Source: Zoroaster sp. YZ-2022
Lineage: Eukaryota > Echinodermata > Asteroidea > Forcipulatida > Zoroasteridae
Direction of reading: 5' to 3'
DNA: 64,000 nt
Assembly: GCA_029582265.1 (NCBI GenBank)
Contig: CM055828.1
Coordinates: 10,080,250 to 10,144,249 of the forward strand
The notes below the pieces were generated by a model. The model had not been told where the DNA came from. It did no database searches and saw only the letters and a program-made list of their open reading frames with translations. The position numbers and the translations under genes were made by a program. The number at the start of each line of letters is the position of its first letter. The first letter of the stretch is position 1. Below are positions 40,194 through 48,652 of this stretch, in pieces.

Positions 40194-41564
40194 AGTTTTG
40201 CGCATGTATGTTAAAATTAAAACGCCAACCGCCACTAAGGTTAACCATAAATGTTGAGCCGCGTACGCTACTACGCTAGAAGCTGTTTTAAATAACCAAC
40301 TTATAATCGATCCGATAATAGCGGGTAAAGCGGCTAAAGCTTTCGCTCCCAGTTTAGCTAATACATTCGCAAAGTTTTTTAACATTTTTTGTATCCACTC
40401 ACTTATACCACTATCTGATGGTGTTGGCGTGGGTGGTGGTGTGGGTGGTGTTGGTGGTGGTGTGGGTGGTGGTGTGGGTGGTGTTGGTGGTGGTGTGGGT
40501 GGTGGTGTGGGTGGTGTTGGTGGTGGTGTGGGTGGTGGAGTTGGTGTTGGTGGTGTGGGTGGTGGTAAAACTGAACTCGCGGTATTAACGATTGTATCGA
40601 CGATAGCGAAAATAGCCATACCAATCGCCGTTAATAGAGTAACGATCTTTATACCACGTTTTTAAAATAAGCCTTAAATTTTTTCACTTAATGTGCGTTT
40701 TCTTCCATTTATTACGACTAACGCTTCTTCATTTTCTTTAAAAAGGTTAGATAATTTTCTTTTAAAATCTTCTATAGATTCTTTAACCATCGCTATTTCA
40801 TCTTTTCGTTTTGCTCTTTCTTTACGTAGTGAATCCATCGCATTTTCATCTTCTATCGTATTTTCGTTGATTCTTTTGTTGATGTCAGCTACTTGTTTTT
40901 TATTTAATCCATATTTAAACAATAATTTTAATAACGGGGTACGTTCTTTTTCTAAACTTTTACTAACGCTCTGCAGGGCTCTTAGATCGTCACTATGTTC
41001 AAGATCCGGGTTTTCTGAAAGAACGATTATTGTATTTTCGTTAGCTTCTACCGTTTCGCTAATCAATTGCGTTACCTCGGTAGGTTCTAACGGTATTGTC
41101 CTTTGCGCTTCTTCCACCGTATCAAAATTATCGCTTATTGCTTTTTGTTCACGCGATTTATTTGGTTTTGGTAGACCATAAAGTTCGTAAAAAAGATCTT
41201 TACCTTGTTTTTTTAAAGTAGATTCTGCTAAAAATTTTCCTGCTTCCTTTTGGTTACTTAACCGTATTTGTTCACCATCTTCCTTAACAAACCAAAGTAC
41301 TGAGTATCTATATTTAAATCTACTATAGTCTTTTACAACGTTTGGTTTTTTCCATTGTTTGTAAAATGCATCAACGGCATCTTTTTCATTTATATAATGG
41401 CCCGTGCTGTCAACGCGACTGGGTCGATCAAAAGACGTTTCATCAACATCATCTTTGGCATCTCTTTCTAGTTGGATGTCTAAGTTTCTTTCTATTTCTT
41501 TTTCTTCTTCGTCATCGGTAAACATTTCATCATCTTCCATCGGAATATCACCTCCTTCCGCCAT
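40185..41564 (-). pseudogene. Tandem duplicate of the 432-aa gene, split by two in-frame stops, copy B
   Basis: ATG 41564 (MAEGGDIPMEDDE) opens 296 codons to a TAA at 40674-40676. Four codons later comes a second TAA, and the same frame then stays open to 40185, encoding a hydrophobic/Pro-Thr/hydrophobic C-terminus. That tail matches the C-terminal third of the adjacent 432-aa protein almost exactly (WIQK, NFANVLAKLGAKALAALP, IIGSIISWLFKTASSVVAYA). The upstream bases AGTAATTATAAA are also shared. So this is one ancestral gene, duplicated in tandem and broken. Two separate proteins (soluble 296 aa plus about 144-aa membrane piece) cannot be excluded. Confidence 0.75.
40425..40566. repeat. GTGGGTGGTGTTGGTGGTG minisatellite coding for Pro-Thr repeats
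   Basis: About seven units of 18-21 bp made of GGTGGT/GTGGGT trinucleotide blocks. On the coding strand they give PPTPPP-type repeats in frame. The sister gene has only a short version (near 41822-41860), so the array expanded after duplication. Confidence 0.85.
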
Positions 41565-41578
41565 TTTATAATTACTTT

Positions 41579-42877
41579 TTATATATTTTGGAGTTTTCGT
41601 CTCACATAAGTTAAAATTAAAACACCAACCGCCACTAAGGTTAACCATAAATGTTGAGCTGCGTACGCTACTACGCTAGAAGCTGTTTTAAATAACCAAC
41701 TTATAATACTACCTATAATAACCGGTAAAGCGGCTAAAGCTTTCGCTCCCAGTTTAGCTAATACATTCGCAAAGTTTGTTAACGTTTTTTGTATCCACTC
41801 GCTTATACTACTATCTGATGGAGTTGGTGGTGGAGTTGGTGTGGGTGGTGTTGGTGGTAAAACTGAACTCGCGGCATTAACGGCGGCTTCGACGATAGCG
41901 GTAATAACCATACCGACGGCTATTAATACACTAACGATCGTTACGCCTTGTTCTCTAAATAAAGTTTTAATTTTATCACCCAACGTATCGTCTCTCGTTA
42001 ACATTTTTTGAAACGTTTCTCTAATTCTATTGATTTGACTACGAAGAATGTTTTCATTCACGCTTACGGCTTCTAATCTCGCTAGTCTTTCATCTTTTTT
42101 TTCAAGCAGTTGTTTACGTAGTTTTTCTGTTTCATCTACATCTTCGTCGTCTCGATCTCGAGCGCTTACGTATTCTTTTTCAAGATTAGATGTTTCTTCA
42201 TCGAGTTGGCTTAATTTAGCTAAATTTAATTCAAGATTACCTCGAGTCGTTTGTAAAGCTCTATCGAGCCCCAAGATTTCTCGGCTCGGAAATTCAAAAT
42301 CCGTTTGAGTTTCTTGTTCTCTCGAAAGAACTATAACCGCCATTTCGATAGCTTCTTCTACTTTTTTAGATTTTTCTATAAGTAACGGTAGTGGAGTTGG
42401 TAATTTTCTACCGATGATTGTTTTCTTTTCTATCGGTTTTTTAGCTTCTTCTATAACATTTATTATCGCTTCATCAAATTTATATATATCTTTATAGGTT
42501 AATCCCGTACTTTTTAAAGAAGATTCTGCGTAAAATCCACCGGTGGGTTTAGTTAATTGTATTTTTTTATAACCTTTTTGAAAATAGAGCACATCTTTTC
42601 CTTCATCACCTTTGGTATATAAAAAATCACCATAATCTATTGTACTTGGTTTACCTTTTTTACGCGAAGTATAAAAATCATCGACTATAGATCTAAATAA
42701 TATAGTTGTTTGAGAAAAAGTCGGTGACGGTTCTTTTATTCTTTCACGTTCTATTCTTTCACGTTCTATTCTTTCTAATTCTTCATCATCTTCACCACCA
42801 ACATATATTTCAACTTCCTCTTCGGGGGAATTATACGCCGGATCCGCTTCCATAAGAGCGAGTCTTCCTTCTGCCAT
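41579..42877 (-). CDS. Coiled-coil, Pro-Thr and multi-membrane-segment protein (432 aa), copy B
   Basis: Family not recognised. The acidic N-terminus (about 1-50) includes a repeated ERIERER. A globular-looking segment (60-150; YGDFLYTKGDEGKD, YAESSLKSTG) is shared with the duplicate gene. A long charged coiled coil follows (about 190-300). Then come a hydrophobic segment (VTIVSVLIAVGMVITAIVEA), a Pro-Thr linker, and two further hydrophobic segments near the C-terminus (ALPVIIGSIISWLF, LWLTLVAVGVLILTYV). A rod plus membrane-associated tail suggests a spike-like or scaffolding protein; this is inference. It is intact and absent from A because of the deletion. Confidence 0.78.
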   Translation of the reverse strand: MAEGRLALMEADPAYNSPEEEVEIYVGGEDDEELERIERERIERERIKEPSPTFSQTTILFRSIVDDFYTSRKKGKPSTIDYGDFLYTKGDEGKDVLYFQKGYKKIQLTKPTGGFYAESSLKSTGLTYKDIYKFDEAIINVIEEAKKPIEKKTIIGRKLPTPLPLLIEKSKKVEEAIEMAVIVLSREQETQTDFEFPSREILGLDRALQTTRGNLELNLAKLSQLDEETSNLEKEYVSARDRDDEDVDETEKLRKQLLEKKDERLARLEAVSVNENILRSQINRIRETFQKMLTRDDTLGDKIKTLFREQGVTIVSVLIAVGMVITAIVEAAVNAASSVLPPTPPTPTPPPTPSDSSISEWIQKTLTNFANVLAKLGAKALAALPVIIGSIISWLFKTASSVVAYAAQHLWLTLVAVGVLILTYVRRKLQNI

Positions 42878-42928
42878 TTTATAATTACTTTCTATATTTT
42901 TTCAACAATTTATAACTTACGTAACCAA

Positions 42929-43372
42929 TTACTTTCTATATTTTTTCAACAATCTATAACTCGCGTAGCCCACTAAACTCATCGCTAGTACGATGAATAA
43001 AATTTCACGCGTTTTTTGATCTTCGCTAGGAGCGTAAAAATCTTCTAGTTGAGGTTCGACGTATAAATCTTTTGGTAAATTAAATTGATTACCACTTATA
43101 TTATAATATTCATTCATTGCATCGTCAATGTTATTAAACGTTCTTTCGGCGTTTGATTCTTTTTGTATTTTTTCGTTTAAATAATCTAGATATTTTAATC
43201 GCTTTTTACTAAATTCATCTCTAGCTTTCGAAAGATGTTCCAACGCTAAATCGTGTCTTTTGCGTTCTTGCGATGCGTCGCTGCTACGCAAATTACTAAA
43301 TAGAGCATTACTTCCTGTAAATGCTAACGCGTTAATTACCGCACCTCCAACCATCATCGCTATAGATACCAT
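42929..43372 (-). CDS. 147-aa membrane protein, copy B
   Basis: Hydrophobic N-terminus (VSIAMMVGGAVINALAFTG, residues 2-20), a charged helical stretch, then a C-terminal membrane segment (EILFIVLAMSLVGYASYRLL) with a basic end. It diverges from the major capsid gene across 119 bp. Residues about 66-83 (NEKIQKESNAERTFNNID) are identical at DNA level to part of the 487-aa gene in inverse orientation. Truncated in copy A. Confidence 0.8.
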   Translation of the reverse strand: MVSIAMMVGGAVINALAFTGSNALFSNLRSSDASQERKRHDLALEHLSKARDEFSKKRLKYLDYLNEKIQKESNAERTFNNIDDAMNEYYNISGNQFNLPKDLYVEPQLEDFYAPSEDQKTREILFIVLAMSLVGYASYRLLKKYRK

Positions 43373-43491
43373 TTAAATATAGGGTTTGTAAATATAGTTT
43401 TTACTTTTTTAACAACTATAAACATAAAAAATGTGTTTGTAAATATAGTTTACTTTTTTATAAAAATATTTTATATTTACAGGTATAAAAT
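43373..43491. promoter_or_regulatory. Divergent promoter region, copy B
   Basis: AT-rich spacer with TATAGTTTGTAAATATAGTTT-like words on both strands between the 147-aa and major capsid start codons. It is homologous to 6581-6711. Confidence 0.5.
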
Positions 43492-44769
43492 ATGACTAAC
43501 AATATATACGGAGATACGCTCGATCCATACAGGAGAATAAGAGAACCGAGAGGTGTGAAAGGTTTACGTCAAAAAGTCGTCATCACAAATAATCCGAGCA
43601 CCATTACCGAAAATCAATTGTTGACGGTTCGTTTTCCAAATTTAGGAATGAACGACGTTATCGTCCCCAATACAACTCGATTGGCTTTCAATATAGAACT
43701 CGTTTCAACGGATGATGAAAATAGAACGTTGGTACAAAATATAGGTAGAGCGATCGTAAAACATATAATTATTAAAATGGAAGGAAATGAAATATTTTCA
43801 TTAGACGACGCGGATGTATTCAATTGTTACAAAGACGAATAGTTAACTAAAGATCAACGCGAAAATTTAGCGTATCAAGGAATCGAAAATACAAACGTAA
43901 CTAAATAGCGAATAGACGCTAGCGATAAAGTTCCCGCGGGTAACGGAGGAAAAGATAAAGCTATCGCGGACGCTTATAAAAATAGATATTACATTCCGCT
44001 GGATTTTGAATTGTTGACCGATCATCAACCTTACTATCAGTCGGGCATCGGAGATCGATTGACTTACGAACTCGTGTTTAATAAATTTTCCAGCGTGATT
44101 AAAAGCACCGGCGATGACGCGAAATATATCATAAGCGGAATTTCTTTAGAATATGAAGTCGTTCATATGCCGGAACTCGCTCGAACGATTAAAAATCAAT
44201 ATACCTCTCGGTTGAGTATATTATTCGATCGCGTACTGAGACAGAGCGTGACTCCGTTAAACAAAAGCGATACGATGTGGAATATAAATTTAAATACTCC
44301 GGCAAAAAGTATGAAAGGAATATTGTTTTTATTCAGAGAACCCACCACGAAAGAAAGCAATACATTTTATAATCCAAAAATCGAAAAAGTTTCAATTACG
44401 ATCGAAGGCGTTCCTAACCAACTCTACGCGCATGGAATGAAAAGGTATCAACATTGGGAAGAGATTTCAAAATATTTCGGCGATTCGAAACAACAACACG
44501 CTATACAAGTCGTACAAGCTCTAAATTTATCAAACGTTAAACAAGCTGATTATTTACTCCAACGATATGGCCTATTTTTAGATTTAAGAACTACCACCGA
44601 CAATAAATTACACGGAAGCGGAAGACGAGTACAAAACTTATCCGAAGGAATTACCATTCAAATTGAAAAAGAAGCGGAAGCTGCGGGTGAACTAAACATG
44701 TATACTTTTATTATCATGGACGCGCAACTAAATATAAGAAACGGGCGTTTTGAATCTGTCGATTATTAA
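43492..44769 (+). pseudogene. Major capsid protein gene with two TAG codons, copy B
   Basis: The same 425-codon frame as the intact copy A gene. TAG at 43840-43842 replaces a Trp codon and TAG at 43906-43908 replaces a Leu codon. Elsewhere the protein is almost identical, including the EGITIQIEKEAEAAGELN end. Two close nonsense changes in an otherwise preserved frame point to recent inactivation. Confidence 0.92.
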
Positions 44770-44793
44770 AATTAGAGACTATTGTAAAAGAAA

Positions 44794-45414
44794 ATGTTGC
44801 CTAAATATCCACACGCCGCATTAATTTGCGGACAAACGGGGTGCGGAAAAACTGAATTTGTTTTAAATTTATTAGAAAATGAATATTTTAAATATTTAAA
44901 AAATATCGTTATATTATGCCCCACCATCTTCTACAACGATACGTACAAAAATAGAAAATGGGTTCTAAACTACGATAACGTACACGTTAACGATTTAAAC
45001 GACATCTCGCTGAATAGGGCTATACAAATTTATAGCGACGCTTTCAAAACTGAGGAAACGTTGTTTATTATCGACGATTGCAGCGCTAATAAACAGTTGC
45101 ATTATAAAAAATACGACGAGAACAATAAATGTATGATTACACAATTGGCTTTTAGCGGTAGACACGTACGACACAGCTGTTGGATTCTTTCGCAAAAATA
45201 TAATAGCGTATTGAAAGATTTTAGAGAACAACTCAAATGGGTGTGTTTATTTTATTGTAAAGATAGAGACTCGTACGAGAATTGTCTTAGAGAAAATGAT
45301 GTTGTACCTACGAAAGAGTTGAGAATGGAAATTCATGAAAAATTTAAACAAGTTAAACACCGTAAATTAATTTTAAAAACAGATCAACCTACCGGTTATG
45401 AAATACGTGACTAA
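44794..45414 (+). CDS. A32/FtsK-HerA-type packaging ATPase (206 aa), copy B
   Basis: Walker A GQTGCGKT at residues 13-20 and Walker B LFIIDD at 90-95, both unaltered. About eight substitutions relative to copy A, none in the motifs. It starts 24 bp after the major capsid stop on the same strand. It would act as the motor loading element DNA into capsids. Confidence 0.93.
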   Translation: MLPKYPHAALICGQTGCGKTEFVLNLLENEYFKYLKNIVILCPTIFYNDTYKNRKWVLNYDNVHVNDLNDISLNRAIQIYSDAFKTEETLFIIDDCSANKQLHYKKYDENNKCMITQLAFSGRHVRHSCWILSQKYNSVLKDFREQLKWVCLFYCKDRDSYENCLRENDVVPTKELRMEIHEKFKQVKHRKLILKTDQPTGYEIRD

Positions 45415-45590
45415 GGGTCGTTTAGTAATTACCACTAGGTTACTCATAGGTTAAGAGCAATTACACATAGGTCGTTTAGTAATTACCACTAGGTTACACA
45501 TAGGTTAAGAGCAATTACCCACAGGTTAAGAACAATTACTCATAGGTTACTCAATAGGTTAAGAGCAATTGCCCATAGTGTTGTCTCATA
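45415..45590. repeat. Intergenic repeats downstream of the ATPase gene, copy B
   Basis: Repeats of CATAGGTTAAGAGCAATTAC with a larger 60-bp unit (GTCGTTTAGTAATTACCACTAGGTTAC...) present twice at 45418-45530. The position matches 4380-4617 in copy A, but the amplified unit differs. Confidence 0.8.
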
Positions 45591-45622
45591 TTTTAATAAA
45601 TATTATAAATCTATTTATAAAT

Positions 45623-45949
45623 ATGAATGCTGAACGAGTAAAAGTTATATTTACGAGTATATCTGCCGAACGAGTAAATGATTTTATATATAATCTTAAC
45701 CAACTTCTCAATACTGAAAAAGAAAGAAAAAACCTAGTACTAGTTTTAAACGATAATACTGAAAAAGTAAAAGGTATATTTACGAGTATATCTGCTGAAC
45801 AAGTAAAAGATCTAACGTTTAATCTTAACGAACTTTTAAACGCCGATGGTTTATCTAAAATAAATTATTGGTTTCTATATTTTTTTATAAATTTAACCGA
45901 TTATTCTATAAATACGTATAATAAATGGAAGAAGTACATAAACTATTAA
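45623..45949 (+). CDS. 108-aa protein with internal repeats, copy B
   Basis: I start it at ATG 45623, which the copy A homologue shares; an upstream extension would lie in spacer. Two repeats of a 38-residue pattern (VK-IFTSISAE-V-D, then NLN-LLN) are visible, followed by a hydrophobic aromatic segment (YWFLYFFINLTDY). The last 25 bp overlap the start of the next gene. No family is recognised. The repeats look like a short helical hairpin duplicated. Confidence 0.7.
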   Translation: MNAERVKVIFTSISAERVNDFIYNLNQLLNTEKERKNLVLVLNDNTEKVKGIFTSISAEQVKDLTFNLNELLNADGLSKINYWFLYFFINLTDYSINTYNKWKKYINY

Positions 45950-46518
45950 ACGAAAATCCACGGATGTCACTCGCGGACGATAACAATACTAACGATGATA
46001 CGTCGTTGAAACAAAAAATACGTCTTTTATCGGTTGTAGTGGGAGGAGATTCGAAAAAGTTTTTTGGAAAAGAACTAAGCGTTAGCGATATTGAAGCTTT
46101 GTCTACCGAAGAGCGAGACGCGCTGCACACGCAATACGAAACTAAATTAGGTCGCGATATTACTCAGTCTTTAGGTAGTGCCATTATAACGCTATACGCT
46201 AAACTATTAGGATTAAGTTTAAATCGTATAGATTTGTATGGTCATAAATTTCAAATTGATGATGAAGGTAAATTAATTTCAGATTTAGAAAAAGATCCGT
46301 TCATTTCGAGCATGCTCTCTACCGTAGCGTGTGAAATATATTACAAGTATGGTATGTTGATCGCTCCGCTCAGCGCTTCGCTAATTACGGCAAAACATTT
46401 AAAAAGAAAAGAAGAATCTTGTGTAGATAATAAAAGCGATGGAAACCAACGAGCAGATTGCGCAACCGGAACCACCTCAAGCTTCAACGCCGAAGACCGT
46501 AACCCAACCAGCGACTAA
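45925..46518 (+). CDS. Conserved Polinton protein of unknown function (197 aa), copy B
   Basis: Counterpart of 3437-4045. It is strongly conserved through residue 165 and then differs, because its last 26 codons overlap the next gene's start in another frame and both vary together. The upstream motif is CGTATAATAAATG. Confidence 0.78.
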   Translation: MEEVHKLLNENPRMSLADDNNTNDDTSLKQKIRLLSVVVGGDSKKFFGKELSVSDIEALSTEERDALHTQYETKLGRDITQSLGSAIITLYAKLLGLSLNRIDLYGHKFQIDDEGKLISDLEKDPFISSMLSTVACEIYYKYGMLIAPLSASLITAKHLKRKEESCVDNKSDGNQRADCATGTTSSFNAEDRNPTSD

Positions 46519-46846
46519 ACCAAAAAACCCAAACAGAGTTGCGGCTGGAAAAAGACTAGCCGAAATTAACAAAAAGAAAAAACTACAACTAGCTAAACCC
46601 GCGAAAAGCGTTAAAACGTCTCGCGATATCGAAGGTTGTAAAGAAAACAACTCGCTGAGCAATAAAACGAGTTACTACTATTATATAGCTATTGGTTTAG
46701 CTATTGGGGGTATCGCTTATTTCTTGTTTAGACAGAACTCAGAACCAACTACGATTGGAGAACCAACATTAAAAAACGAACCCGTTAAACTCGCTAGCGT
46801 TTCACCGCCCACCACGAGAGAACTCATTGTTTTTGAAATGGAATAA
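46439..46846 (+). CDS. Basic, single-pass membrane protein (135 aa), copy B
   Basis: METNEQIAQPE start inside the 197-aa gene (80-bp overlap), Lys-rich segment KNPNRVAAGKRLAEINKKKK, then one membrane segment (YYYYIAIGLAIGGIAYFLF) and a Pro/Thr-containing tail identical to copy A at its end (SPPTTRELIVFEME). Ten residues shorter than A in the overlap and linker. Confidence 0.78.
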   Translation: METNEQIAQPEPPQASTPKTVTQPATKPKNPNRVAAGKRLAEINKKKKLQLAKPAKSVKTSRDIEGCKENNSLSNKTSYYYYIAIGLAIGGIAYFLFRQNSEPTTIGEPTLKNEPVKLASVSPPTTRELIVFEME

Positions 46847-46885
46847 AAGTTTAAAAAAAAAATATTATATTAAATAACTATAAAT

Positions 46886-47146
46886 ATGTCTTCAATGCCA
46901 ACAATAGAGCCGAAAACAATCGCCGATTCGCTTTACAAAAGCGTCGTTTTTGGAGTTTTTATAGTTTTATACAGCATGATCGGTAAAAAAGTATTAAGCG
47001 TAGAACCAGCCAACTTGGGAAAGTTTAGTATAAAAGACGGGTTAAAACTCACCGTGACGGTCGCATTAGCCGGTGGAACTCAAATGGCGTTAGTTAAACA
47101 AGGAATTTTACCAGATTCGATCATGCCTAAAAATCCTAATGAATAA
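46886..47146 (+). CDS. Small two-segment membrane protein (86 aa), copy B
   Basis: One residue longer than the copy A protein (an extra Thr near the start). Two hydrophobic stretches with a KKVLSVEPANLGKFS loop between them. Unknown function. Intact in both copies. Confidence 0.8.
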   Translation: MSSMPTIEPKTIADSLYKSVVFGVFIVLYSMIGKKVLSVEPANLGKFSIKDGLKLTVTVALAGGTQMALVKQGILPDSIMPKNPNE

Positions 47147-47169
47147 AAATATGTTGTACAATATTAAAA

Positions 47170-48162
47170 ATGAATGAGCTAAAACTTTCAAACGCTTATT
47201 ATAGTCCGCGAGGATATTACAAAGGTCTAGATGCAATTAATAAGCTGGCTAAAGAAACTAAAGTAAATGTAAAAACAGTTCGACGGTGGATAAAAAAGCA
47301 AGCGCTGTGGCAAATTTATTTGACCTATCCTAAATATATTCCAAGACCAACTTCATCAAATAGTACGTTTGGAAAACCGAATGAGGTTCATCAAGCAGAT
47401 TTACTGTTTCTTCCGCACGATATTATAAATAAAAAGACATACAAGTACGCATTAACCGTCGTAGATGAAGCCAGTAGATTTAAAGAAGCACAACCGTTAA
47501 CCGATAAAACGGCTACGCAAGTTGGTAACGCGTTTGAGAAGATTTACAAACGTTCGTTATTGGCTTGGCCTAAAATTATAAAAGTCGATCCTGGAAAAGA
47601 ATTCATGAGTAGCTTCAACGTATTGATGAGTAAACATAATGTTGTAATACAAAAAAGTGAGGCTGGTAATCACAGAGCACAGGGTATGGTGGAGCGATTT
47701 AATAGAACTTTGAGTGAAAGATTATTTTCACATCAATACGCGCAAGAAATAGCAACCGATACGAGAAACAGAGAATGGGTTAAAAGATTACCTCTAGTCG
47801 TAAAAGCGTTAAACAACGAGACGACGCGACTAATTAATTTGAAACCTAAAGACGCCATTAAATTACGTAGTGTCGAGCAAAATCCGGCCTCACCATCTGT
47901 TGTAAACAAACAAAAAAGAATCCCAAACAACAGTTTGGTTCGATATTTATACGCGCCCGGTGAAGCTGAAAAAGATACGAGACGCCGGGCGACCGACCCT
48001 ATATGGAGTATAGCAGTATATAGAATATCTAAAACTATTAAAGGTGCGAATCAACCCATCTTGTATTATTTAGAAGGAGGCCCCGCTCGTAGTTTTGTAA
48101 AAGAAGAATTACAAATTATTCCTCGATATACAGAAAATCCACCTATTGTTAAACGATCGTAA
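47170..48162 (+). CDS. int: Polinton integrase (330 aa), copy B, intact
   Basis: Retroviral-type DDE integrase that would join element ends to host DNA and create the short flanking duplication. Residues 20-45 form a helix-turn-helix-like N-terminus (INKLAKETKVNVKTVRRWIK). The catalytic core has D77 (HQADLLF), D140 (KVDPGKEF) and E175 (GMVERFNRT), giving exact D,D(35)E spacing. The C-terminus (WSIAVYRISK, ILYYLEGGPARSFVKEELQII) resembles the SH3/chromo-like end of Polinton and Ty3-type integrases. It starts 23 bp after the 86-aa gene and converges on PolB. Confidence 0.94.
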   Translation: MNELKLSNAYYSPRGYYKGLDAINKLAKETKVNVKTVRRWIKKQALWQIYLTYPKYIPRPTSSNSTFGKPNEVHQADLLFLPHDIINKKTYKYALTVVDEASRFKEAQPLTDKTATQVGNAFEKIYKRSLLAWPKIIKVDPGKEFMSSFNVLMSKHNVVIQKSEAGNHRAQGMVERFNRTLSERLFSHQYAQEIATDTRNREWVKRLPLVVKALNNETTRLINLKPKDAIKLRSVEQNPASPSVVNKQKRIPNNSLVRYLYAPGEAEKDTRRRATDPIWSIAVYRISKTIKGANQPILYYLEGGPARSFVKEELQIIPRYTENPPIVKRS

Positions 48163-48240
48163 TTGTAATTGTAATTGTTGTGAGAGAGATCGTAATTGTA
48201 ATCGTGATTGTAATTGTAATGTTAAACGCTAGCGTCGTTA
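48163..48240. repeat. GTAATT/GTAATC hexamer repeats between convergent integrase and PolB genes, copy B
   Basis: About ten imperfect hexamers interrupted by GTGAGAGAGATC, ending at the conserved TTAAACGCTAGCG that marks the original 3' end of PolB. The same place in copy A holds GATTAC-type units. Confidence 0.75.
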
Positions 48241-48253
48241 AGACTGTAATGAC

Positions 48254-48652
48254 TGAAGGAAGGCAAGGTTTGCTGAAGGAAGGCAAGGTTTGAAGTAATA
48301 TTTATTTTATTTTATTATTATGTCATAGATTACCTTGTGTCTTGCCCGAGATGTAGGTATACAATTGATAATTAATTAATTTTTTTTTTTGCTCCATTTT
48401 TAATCTTCCCTTTTAGTCCTATCTTTAATCAGTATGGTAGACTGGGACGGGGGTCTATTTGTGCAATTTAGTCCTTTACGTTTTATTTTGTATGTAATTG
48501 TCCATTAAGACTTTTTATTATTATTAATTCATCTGTACCTCCTGTAACAATTTTTGTATAATATTGATATATTTTTATATTATATGAGGGCCCCAAATGA
48601 TCAGCTGTGCTGGATGGGTTACCCTCGTTAAAGATGGTTTTAAATAAATAAA
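48254..48652 (+). mobile_element. LINE 3' fragment inserted in the 3' end of PolB, copy B
   Basis: About 399 bp without counterpart in copy A, flanked by AATGAC at 48248-48253 and 48653-48658. Near its end it reads GGGCCCCAAATGATCAGCTGTGCTGG-type sequence followed by a (TAAA)n tail, the usual layout of a truncated non-LTR retrotransposon 3' end. It also contains a 20-bp direct duplication (CTGAAGGAAGGCAAGGTTTG) at its left edge. It replaces the last PolB codons with an antisense-derived tail. Confidence 0.85.

Noticed and set aside
40429..40665. Gly/Val repeat protein on the plus strand
   Set aside because: It is the reverse reading of the Pro-Thr minisatellite; no independent signal.
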